From: Mariprofundaceae bacterium
GTDB lineage: Bacteria; Pseudomonadota; Zetaproteobacteria; Mariprofundales; Mariprofundaceae
NCBI GenBank assembly: GCA_013139875.1
Contig: WSZY01000210.1
Location: 1-5,994 of the forward strand
Reading direction: 5' to 3'
DNA: 5,994 nucleotides
Positions 1 to 5,251 of this stretch are shown here, piece after piece; within the stretch, counting starts at the first letter, position 1, and each line of letters starts with the position of its first letter. The notes beneath the pieces are model-generated. The model searched no databases and was not told the origin of the DNA. It saw only the letters and a program-made list of their open reading frames with translations. The position numbers were made by a program, and so were the translations under genes.

Positions 1-1086
1 AACAGAGAGATCACACGGGAACTGCTGCAAATGCAAAAGGCAGACATTCTGCTGACCCGATCTTCCACCAGAGTCGATGCGGAGCTTCTGAAGGGAACAG
101 ACGTCCGTTTTGCGGCAACAGCCACCATTGGCGATGACCATTATGACAAGGCATGGCTGGAGAGTAACGGCATAAGCTGGGCCAATGCGGCCGGCAGTTC
201 TACCGGCTCGGTTGTTGAGTACATGATCACACTGTTGCTTGAACTGCATGTGCGGGGGTTGATTTCAATTCCCGATTCAACACTGGGCATTATCGGTGTT
301 GGACGCATCGGCACTGCTCTGGCCGGCATTTGTGAAAAACTGGGTATGCAGCTGCTTTTAAATGACCCTCCAAGAGAACGAACGGAGGGGGGAGGGCGAT
401 TCTCTTCGATGCAGAGCGTGCTGGGTGAAGCGGATATCGTGACGCTGCATACACCCCTGCTTCGGGATGGTGGTGACAGAACCTTTCACCTGATCGATGC
501 TGATTGGCTCTCACGCTTTCAGGGGAAGGGCATTATCAATGCCGCGCGTGGCGGGTGCATTGATAACCGGGCGCTGCTGAACTGGCTGGATGGCGATGCA
601 GAGCGGTTTGCCCTGCTTGATTGCTGGGAGGGTGAGCCTGATATCCTCAAGCCACTACTGGCACACCCTCAACTGGTCATTGCAACGCCCCATATTGCAG
701 GCCACTCGCTGGATGGAAAGGCTGCCAACACCCAATATGTCTACAGCGCACTGTGCAGCTTTCTGGGCGTTAAACCGGTATGGAGCATGAAGGATGAACT
801 TCCTGCTGCTGAAGGGATTGAATACGTTGCTGTCGATGGCGATCTGTGGCGGAGTCTGCACGGGCTGGCCACATCTCTCTATCCGATCATGCAGGATGAC
901 CGGGCGATGAAAGTATGGCTGGAGTTGCCTGATGATAGCCTGGCAGGCTCTTTTACCGCTTTTCGCCGTAACTATCCTGTGAGAAGAGCGTGGGAAAGCG
1001 GGCAGGTCACGGTGGCGAACAGCGATGAAATATTCATTCAATATGCGCACGCAATCGGTATTGATGTGCAAAATTCAGGGGGATAA
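1..1086 (+). CDS. pdxB: Erythronate-4-phosphate dehydrogenase, 5'-truncated by the window edge
   Basis: This cytoplasmic enzyme oxidises 4-phospho-D-erythronate to 2-oxo-3-hydroxy-4-phosphobutanoate with NAD, the second step of the DXP-dependent route to pyridoxal phosphate. The frame is open from base 1. The first ATG (base 31) lies inside the conserved N-terminal domain, so the true start is upstream, with about 25 codons missing by comparison with E. coli PdxB as I remember it. Counting from that ATG, the NAD-binding motif GVGRIG is at residues 89-94. The D-2-hydroxyacid dehydrogenase catalytic triad is Arg173 (NAARGG), Glu202 (CWEGEP) and His221 (TPHIAGHS). The stretch [10 protein letters not shown] after the nucleotide-binding fold and the tail [10 protein letters not shown] (312-321) match PdxB and its C-terminal dimerisation domain rather than generic SerA/LdhA relatives. 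The stop lies 5 bp before orn, which suggests one transcript. The family call is firm. Confidence 0.95.
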   Translation, partial: NREITRELLQMQKADILLTRSSTRVDAELLKGTDVRFAATATIGDDHYDKAWLESNGISWANAAGSSTGSVVEYMITLLLELHVRGLISIPDSTLGIIGVGRIGTALAGICEKLGMQLLLNDPPRERTEGGGRFSSMQSVLGEADIVTLHTPLLRDGGDRTFHLIDADWLSRFQGKGIINAARGGCIDNRALLNWLDGDAERFALLDCWEGEPDILKPLLAHPQLVIATPHIAGHSLDGKAANTQYVYSALCSFLGVKPVWSMKDELPAAEGIEYVAVDGDLWRSLHGLATSLYPIMQDDRAMKVWLELPDDSLAGSFTAFRRNYPVRRAWESGQVTVANSDEIFIQYAHAIGIDVQNSGG

Positions 1087-1091
1087 CAGAG

Positions 1092-1649
1092 ATGGCTGAA
1101 TCAAAGAACAATAATCTGGTCTGGATGGATCTGGAGATGACCGGTCTGGACCCGAATGTCGATACCATTCTTGAAATTGCAACACTGATTACCGATGCAG
1201 AACTGAATGTGATTGCGGAAGGACCAAATCTTGCAGTACATCAACCCGACAGCGTTCTGGAAGGCATGAATGAGTGGTGCAGACAGCATCATGGAGATTC
1301 GGGGTTGACCGGGCGGGTTCGGGAATCGGCTGTTTCAATGGCGGATGCCGAAGCAGAGACACTTGAGTTTATCAGGCAACATGTGCCGGAGCAGAGATCG
1401 CCGCTATGTGGCAACTCCATCCATCAGGATCGACGTTTTCTGGTTTGCTACATGCCGAAGATTGAGAGCTACGTCCACTATCGCAATATTGATGTCAGTA
1501 CGATTAAAGAGCTGGCAAACCGCTGGTATCCAAAACTGCCGATGCAGGCGAAGCAGGGAGAGCATCTGGCTCTGGCCGATATCCATGAATCAATCAGGGA
1601 GCTGAAATATTACCGCCAGAAGCTCTTCCTCCCGGCAGACTCAGTCTAG
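1092..1649 (+). CDS. orn: Oligoribonuclease (DEDDh 3'-5' exonuclease)
   Basis: Orn degrades RNA fragments of 2-5 nt, mainly dinucleotides, to mononucleotides. It also clears pGpG, the product of c-di-GMP phosphodiesterases. The protein has 185 residues, close to the usual 180 or so. The DEDDh active site is complete: Asp13 and Glu15 (WMDLEMTGL), Asp113 ([10 protein letters not shown]), and His158 and Asp163 (HLALADI). Leu19, the wedge residue that separates the two bases, is present. Ser109, Arg131 and Ser136 line up with residues described as capping the 5' phosphate of dinucleotides. Tyr130 in YRNIDVST is also conserved. The ATG start is supported by the Shine-Dalgarno sequence AGGGGGA at 1077-1083, 8 nt upstream, which overlaps the end of pdxB. 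The pairing with pdxB looks like a two-gene transcript. Nothing appears broken. Confidence 0.97.
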   Translation: MAESKNNNLVWMDLEMTGLDPNVDTILEIATLITDAELNVIAEGPNLAVHQPDSVLEGMNEWCRQHHGDSGLTGRVRESAVSMADAEAETLEFIRQHVPEQRSPLCGNSIHQDRRFLVCYMPKIESYVHYRNIDVSTIKELANRWYPKLPMQAKQGEHLALADIHESIRELKYYRQKLFLPADSV

Positions 1650-1652
1650 CTT

Positions 1653-3272
1653 CTACTCGAGATCCATGTTTTGCTTCTTATTAAGCGTTTTCACTAGCTT
1701 TAGCTTGCAGAAGCTGAAGTTTGAACCTTTTTCCGTCACCTTTGCGACTTGGAAATGGGCTCCTTTAATCCCATCAGAGATCTGGAATGTCATATTTTTG
1801 TACAGGTTTTGGTCGGGGAAAACAGCGGTGTGGTAAGGGTTTCCCGACTTGATCAGAACCGGCCAGGTACGTGTTTTGCTAAGATCATCCTCTTGCCTCT
1901 GCCCCAGCAGGGTTGCTTGATAGATTTTGAATCCTTTCTGCAGGAACTTGATGCCTATTTGAAGTTCGCCTGACTTGAGTTCCCTAATCCAGCGGATTGT
2001 TCCAAGCATGGGCAGATCGTGATGGGGAATCCAGTGCAATCCGATCATTGCACCCACGCCGGGTTCGAATTGCACTCCGCCAACTCTCTCCAGTCTGGTA
2101 CCTTGCTTGCTGACATCCATGGCCGCCCATGAATCGCGATTCTCAGCCCGCGAAGGCGCATACTCATAATCAACTATTGAGGAGAACGCCTCTCTAAATG
2201 CTGCTACTACATCCCACTCAAGGAGCAGCCGAATACCTGAGCAGTCTTTTCGTTTGCCGTCCCGCTTCTGCTTTCTCAAGGTTTTAAGAATAGCATTGCC
2301 ACCCGAGATGGTGGTGTGGAGAGCCTCCTCGGTAAAAATTCCACTATCTGTCATGCCAGCGCTTTTAATTACTCTTTCGACACGGTCGATGGCTGTAACC
2401 ATACGGTCAATAAATTTATTCAGAGGAATGAAGATTATATCGTAGGGGGGGTGATCAGGAATTCTGTCGGCAACCTTTGCAGTATCATTCGGGCGAATCA
2501 TGTTGGTCACCAGATAGGTCTCATCGGATGGTTCAGGTGCAGCGCCACCTTTGCGGATCAGTTCCGGCTCAAGCGTGCTGATATGGTATTGCAGCTCCAT
2601 CCACGCCATCTTCTTATCAGCGTCAGACTTTCCGTAAAAGTCGAGTATGCGTAAAAACTCATGGTTGCTTATTACCTTATGCAGGCGTTCCTGTTCAGGA
2701 CGTGTGTTTTCCGGAAGGGCGGGCAGAACACTTAAGCCCAGTCGCATTAGATCAAAGGTCTGGCGGTTAGTCAAAACTGCGGGCGGGCGATGTTCTTCAA
2801 GGCCTTTTCGCAGCATTTTAACGGCCAGTTCCAGAGCACTGGAGACCATATCCACCAGCGGCCGGTAGTAGCTGGGCTCATCGCGGGCGGCTTTCTGAAC
2901 CAGATCAAGCCCGATTTTGTGTGCATTCAGCACGGCCGCTGTCATCTCCGAATCAAACAGCTCCAGCTCCTTCTCAAATTTGCCCAGTACTTTCAGACGA
3001 AAGTTGAGTGGAATAAACGGGTTGGCATTGAGCTTGGCCAGATAGGCCTTCATGCTTTTCTGCAGCGCCAGCTTTTCGGCAGCTGATGCGCTGAGAACAA
3101 AGTGGTTCAGGCGCTCTTCAATATCCATAAAGGGCAGGGTCAGGGCGTCAGTCAGAAGCTCAGCCTTGCCCAGTTCAAGCTTGTGAGGGTGCAGGCGAAG
3201 GTCGGCATCCAGTTCAAAGGATACCGTCTCCATCAATTTTTTTGCTTCTTCTGCAGAAAGTCCTTGAGCCAT
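1653..3272 (-). CDS. PilZ-like domain protein, candidate c-di-GMP effector
   Basis: No experimentally defined family member is recognised with certainty. Residues 1-330 look mostly alpha-helical, with no signal peptide or membrane segment, so the protein is probably cytoplasmic. Residues 370-450 resemble a degenerate PilZ beta-barrel: R375-AEN-R379 matches RxxxR and D386-VSKQG matches DxSxxG. Then come a VGAMIGLHW strand (406-414), LGTIRWIR (423-430) and LQIGIKFL (437-444), a layout seen in large proteobacterial PilZ-domain proteins. Residues 465-530 look like a second beta-rich module. PilZ domains bind c-di-GMP and pass the signal to motility, adhesion or secretion machinery; the partner here is unknown. 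The two arginine/aspartate motifs are only six residues apart, shorter than is common in PilZ. The start has GAGG 4 nt upstream (bases 3277-3280) and a promoter candidate behind it. The gene stands alone, convergent with orn and divergent from the yceD cluster. Confidence 0.7.
   Translation of the reverse strand: MAQGLSAEEAKKLMETVSFELDADLRLHPHKLELGKAELLTDALTLPFMDIEERLNHFVLSASAAEKLALQKSMKAYLAKLNANPFIPLNFRLKVLGKFEKELELFDSEMTAAVLNAHKIGLDLVQKAARDEPSYYRPLVDMVSSALELAVKMLRKGLEEHRPPAVLTNRQTFDLMRLGLSVLPALPENTRPEQERLHKVISNHEFLRILDFYGKSDADKKMAWMELQYHISTLEPELIRKGGAAPEPSDETYLVTNMIRPNDTAKVADRIPDHPPYDIIFIPLNKFIDRMVTAIDRVERVIKSAGMTDSGIFTEEALHTTISGGNAILKTLRKQKRDGKRKDCSGIRLLLEWDVVAAFREAFSSIVDYEYAPSRAENRDSWAAMDVSKQGTRLERVGGVQFEPGVGAMIGLHWIPHHDLPMLGTIRWIRELKSGELQIGIKFLQKGFKIYQATLLGQRQEDDLSKTRTWPVLIKSGNPYHTAVFPDQNLYKNMTFQISDGIKGAHFQVAKVTEKGSNFSFCKLKLVKTLNKKQNMDLE
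1696..1724 (+). terminator. Possible terminator for pdxB-orn, inside the convergent gene
   Basis: A stem pairs AGCTTTAGCTT (1696-1706) with AAGCTGAAGTT (1711-1721) across a GCAG loop, giving 11 pairs of which two are G-U. Only a short T stretch (1720-1722) follows, with another T-rich run a few bases on (1728-1732). It lies about 50 nt beyond the orn stop and within the 3' end of the opposing gene. There is no intergenic space for a conventional terminator, so this is the best candidate seen. The weak U-tract keeps confidence low. Confidence 0.3.
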
Positions 3273-3315
3273 AATTCCTCTACTCTCTCAACACTATTGG
3301 TCGTTATCATGCAGG

Positions 3316-3344
3316 TAAATAGCTGTTTTTGCTAATTTTGTCAA
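3316..3344 (-). promoter_or_regulatory. Sigma70-type promoter for the PilZ-like gene
   Basis: On the minus strand a perfect -35 box TTGACA (bases 3339-3344) is followed by a 17 bp spacer and a weak -10 TATTTA (3316-3321). Transcription would begin near 3309 and leave a leader of about 37 nt before the ATG at 3272. The perfect -35 and ideal spacing support the call; the -10 matches the consensus at only three positions. Confidence 0.45.
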
Positions 3345-3372
3345 AATAAGAGACGGGAATAGCCGCCTCTTA
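3343..3372 (-). terminator. Terminator-like hairpin on the minus strand between divergent promoters
   Basis: Read on the minus strand, TAAGAGGCGG pairs with CCGTCTCTTA over a 6-nt loop (CTATTC). This gives a 10 bp stem with one G-U wobble, directly followed by TTTT (3343-3346). On the plus strand the wobble becomes an A-C mismatch and no T-run follows, so the structure favours minus-strand RNA. It would stop antisense transcription coming out of yceD before it enters the PilZ-like gene. Its T-run overlaps the -35 box of that gene's promoter. It could instead be a protein-binding inverted repeat. Confidence 0.45.
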
Positions 3373-3383
3373 CAAGGTTTTCG

Positions 3384-3411
3384 TTGACCCATATGCACCA
3401 ATAACCATAAT
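3384..3411 (+). promoter_or_regulatory. Sigma70-type promoter for yceD-rpmF-plsX-fabH
   Basis: TTGACC (3384-3389, five of six consensus bases) and CATAAT (3406-3411, five of six) are separated by 16 bp. Predicted transcription start is near 3418, about 45 nt before the GTG at 3463 and some 20 nt before the ATG at 3439. It is the best plus-strand promoter in the divergent region and the only one I found that could drive the downstream cluster. Internal promoters within the cluster cannot be excluded. Confidence 0.5.
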
Positions 3412-3432
3412 GCCGGCTTCATTCGCTGGCAT
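3410..3432. repeat. Inverted repeat over the predicted yceD transcript start
   Basis: ATGCCGGC (3410-3417) and GCTGGCAT (3425-3432) form an inverted repeat with a 7 bp centre; seven of eight positions are complementary and the eighth would be a G-U pair in RNA. It begins inside the -10 box and spans the predicted start site. That is where a repressor operator would sit, or it could form a hairpin at the extreme 5' end of a longer transcript. No known operator consensus is recognised. Confidence 0.35.
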
Positions 3433-3449
3433 GATGGCATGTCCGGTGC

Positions 3450-3465
3450 GGAGGAACAGGTTGTG
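3450..3465 (+). promoter_or_regulatory. Shine-Dalgarno and GTG start that decide the yceD reading start
   Basis: GGAGG at 3450-3454 lies 8 nt before an in-frame GTG at 3463-3465, an ideal arrangement. The upstream in-frame ATG at 3439 has no purine-rich sequence before it. The GTG start also puts the first beta-strand (YQQLIFRL) at the N-terminus, as is usual in DUF177 proteins. Confidence 0.6.
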
Positions 3466-3993
3466 TATCAACAGTTGATCTTCAGATTGCAGGAGTTGTC
3501 GCCGCAGGGAAGGCAGTGGAACCTGGAGATACCGGAGGGCCTCTTTGGAGATGCCGGCTTTGGTGAAGTTGATGCGCCTGCCTCTCTCTGTAAGGGTGTG
3601 CAGTGGAAAGGCAATGTTATTGCTCAAGGCGATTTTTTCGGGCTGCAGGGGAAGTGGAGTACAGAGCTTGTCCGGCATTGTGTGCGCTGTAACAGTGAGT
3701 TCGCTCTGTATATGGAAGGCGATTGCAGTCGGCATTTCCAACTGGGAGTTGAGCCGGATGCGGATGATGCCGTTGAGTGTGACTCTGTTGCACCACCGGG
3801 ATCGGTTAATTTGCTGGACCTGTTGCGCGAAGAGCTCTGGCTGGCATGGAAGCCCATGGTGGTTTGTAGCGAAGCCTGCAAAGGGCTTTGTCAGCAGTGT
3901 GGTGGAAACTTAAACAGGCATGAATGCAAATGCTCGCAGCATGGCAGTGACCATCCGTTTGCGGCATTAAAGAATATCAGGTTTAATTCCTGA
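3463..3993 (+). CDS. yceD: DUF177 / YceD family protein, 23S rRNA accumulation factor
   Basis: DUF177 proteins are needed for normal 23S rRNA levels and ribosome large-subunit assembly in bacteria and plastids, and their gene usually precedes rpmF, as here. From the GTG start the product has 176 residues; starting at the ATG at 3439 would add eight. The cysteine pattern is complete: C73-VR-C76, then C135, C139, C143, C146 in the block CSEACKGLCQQCGGNLN, then C155 and C157 (CKC). The tail DHPFAALKNI is the usual family ending. These cysteines probably bind zinc; E. coli YceD lacks most of them, so this copy resembles those of non-gammaproteobacteria. A middle acidic segment (EPDADDAVECD) precedes the conserved helix LLDLLREELWLAW. 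It is the first gene of the cluster, 41 bp before rpmF. Family identity is firm; the start is less so. Confidence 0.88.
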   Translation: MYQQLIFRLQELSPQGRQWNLEIPEGLFGDAGFGEVDAPASLCKGVQWKGNVIAQGDFFGLQGKWSTELVRHCVRCNSEFALYMEGDCSRHFQLGVEPDADDAVECDSVAPPGSVNLLDLLREELWLAWKPMVVCSEACKGLCQQCGGNLNRHECKCSQHGSDHPFAALKNIRFNS

Positions 3994-4002
3994 AAGGTTT
4001 AT

Positions 4003-4025
4003 TCATCGATTTTCGATGAGAGGAG
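4003..4025 (+). promoter_or_regulatory. Hairpin abutting the rpmF ribosome binding site
   Basis: TCATCGA (4003-4009) and TCGATGA (4013-4019) are perfect complements around a TTT loop. The hairpin ends where the Shine-Dalgarno AGGAG (4021-4025) begins, 9 nt before the rpmF ATG. A purine run GAGAGGAG (4018-4025) means the stem also covers the first bases of the extended site. It could modulate L32 translation or act as an RNA processing site between yceD and rpmF. The T-only loop gives no terminator-like tail, so a terminator is unlikely. Confidence 0.4.
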
Positions 4026-4034
4026 TATTGAAAA

Positions 4035-4217
4035 ATGGCAGTTCCAAAGAGAAAGACCAGTACATCCAAGCGTAATATGCGCAGGTCTCATGACCACATT
4101 ACCGTGGCAGGCATGAGCACATGCCCTGAGTGTGGTGAAATGATGCGTCCTCACCACGCTTGCCAGAGCTGTGGTCACTACAAAGGCCGTGAGGTTATAG
4201 CGAAAGACGAGGCTTAA
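4035..4217 (+). CDS. rpmF: 50S ribosomal protein L32, zinc-ribbon form
   Basis: L32 is a small protein of the large ribosomal subunit. The 60-residue length and the start [20 protein letters not shown] are diagnostic; this basic N-terminal tail contacts 23S rRNA. Four cysteines form a zinc ribbon, C30-PE-C33 and C43-QS-C46, followed by GHYKGREVI, the usual C-terminal strand. E. coli L32 lacks these cysteines, so this is the zinc-binding type. The ATG is preceded by AGGAG with a 9 nt spacer. The TAA stop shares its last A with the plsX ATG (TAATG at 4215-4219), so terminating ribosomes can probably restart on plsX. Confidence 0.98.
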   Translation: MAVPKRKTSTSKRNMRRSHDHITVAGMSTCPECGEMMRPHHACQSCGHYKGREVIAKDEA

Positions 4218-5251
4218 TGTCTCCCGACTCACAGGAAGGCCGTACCACCCGCATATTGCTGGATGGGCATGGGGGTGATGGTGCTCCCGGCATTGTTATT
4301 GATGCACTGGTTCAGGCACTTGATAAATCTGATTCCGGATTGGTGTTCGGTATTGTCGGCCGGTCTGATCTGCTTTTGCCGGTACTTCGGGATGCGGGTA
4401 TTGCCGAACAGGTTGAGCTTGTAGAGGCCGCTGATATTATCGACATGTGCGAAGCCCCGATTGTTGCGCTTCGCCGCAAAAAGAACTCATCAATTCATGT
4501 TGGAGCACGGGCTGTGCGGGATGGCTACTGGGATGCGCTGGTCAGCGCCGGAAATACCGGTGCATTGATGGCAATATCCATGCTTATTCTGAAAACAATT
4601 CCCGGCATTGATCGTCCTGCACTTGCATCCACAATTCCCGCTGTAGGCGGCGGATCCACTTTTTTCCTTGATATTGGTGCCAATGTTGATTGCACCTCCG
4701 AACATCTGTTGCAGTTTGCTGTGATGGGCTCCTGTTATTTGCAGGCAGCTGAGGGGATTGAGTCACCACGGGTTGGCCTGCTCAATATCGGCAGTGAGGA
4801 TATCAAAGGTACTGATGTGGTGAAGGTTGCTGCAACCAAGCTGCGGGATTCAGGGCTGAATTTTATCGGTAATGTTGAAGGCACTGATCTCTTTGGAGAT
4901 TCAGTCGATGTGGTGGTGTGTGATGGTTTTGTCGGCAATGTCTCCCTGAAAACCATGGAAGGCGTTGCCAAACTGATTCTTTATGAATTAAAAAGTGAGT
5001 TGACCTCATCCATCATTGCAAAGACAGGCGCCCTGCTGGCATCAGGTGCTCTTCACCGTGTTAAAGATGCTTTGAATCCGAGTGAACATAATGGTGCACC
5101 ACTTCTTGGCCTTAATGGTATTGTAGTGAAAAGCCATGGCTCGGCTGACGCCCACGGCTATCTATCCGCAATTGATGTGGCCGTTCGTGAAGTGCGGGAA
5201 AACCTGATTGATATTACTGTTAAAACCATGAACGCTATGGCGGAAACCTGA
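4217..5251 (+). CDS. plsX: Phosphate acyltransferase PlsX
   Basis: PlsX is a peripheral membrane enzyme that converts acyl-ACP and phosphate to acyl-phosphate, the donor used by PlsY in the first acylation of glycerol-3-phosphate. The 344 residues match the usual length. Recognisable blocks are DGHGGDGAP (16-24), SAGNTGA (110-116), LDIGAN (151-156), GLLNIGSE (187-194), GNVEGTD (218-224), DVVVCDGFVGNV (231-242) and PLLGLNGIVVKSHGS (295-309). The first block is normally DAMGGD; here Ala and Met are replaced by Gly and His. No strong Shine-Dalgarno precedes the start: only GAGG (4209-4212) four bases away, so translation is probably coupled to rpmF. The stop overlaps the fabH start by one base. 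Order and spacing match the widespread rpmF-plsX-fabH arrangement. Confidence 0.96.
   Translation: MSPDSQEGRTTRILLDGHGGDGAPGIVIDALVQALDKSDSGLVFGIVGRSDLLLPVLRDAGIAEQVELVEAADIIDMCEAPIVALRRKKNSSIHVGARAVRDGYWDALVSAGNTGALMAISMLILKTIPGIDRPALASTIPAVGGGSTFFLDIGANVDCTSEHLLQFAVMGSCYLQAAEGIESPRVGLLNIGSEDIKGTDVVKVAATKLRDSGLNFIGNVEGTDLFGDSVDVVVCDGFVGNVSLKTMEGVAKLILYELKSELTSSIIAKTGALLASGALHRVKDALNPSEHNGAPLLGLNGIVVKSHGSADAHGYLSAIDVAVREVRENLIDITVKTMNAMAET

Noticed and set aside
668..682. Half of a FadR-like site (AACTGGTC) in pdxB
   Set aside because: Only one half-site, inside a conserved coding region; no second arm.
655..1071. 138-codon antisense reading frame opposite pdxB
   Set aside because: It lies wholly within the conserved pdxB C-terminal region and has no family resemblance; it is a coding shadow.
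1617..1640. Minus-strand hairpin in the orn 3' end as terminator for the PilZ-like gene
   Set aside because: The stem needs two G-U pairs and no U-tract follows, so it is not supportable as a terminator.
1638..1648. Small odd palindrome AGACT-C-AGTCT at the end of orn
   Set aside because: Five-base arms with a one-base centre cannot form a useful hairpin and no T-run follows.
2316..2654. 112-codon plus-strand frame within the PilZ-like gene
   Set aside because: Antisense to the longer frame that has PilZ motifs, with no domain of its own; treated as a shadow.
3338..3366. Plus-strand promoter using TTGTCA at 3338
   Set aside because: No acceptable -10 box lies 15-19 bp downstream; the TTGACC/CATAAT pair is much better.
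3370..3741. 123-codon antisense reading frame opposite yceD
   Set aside because: It is fully antisense to a conserved gene, shows no recognisable domain and has no evident ribosome binding site. It is kept only as a note beside the terminator-like hairpin.
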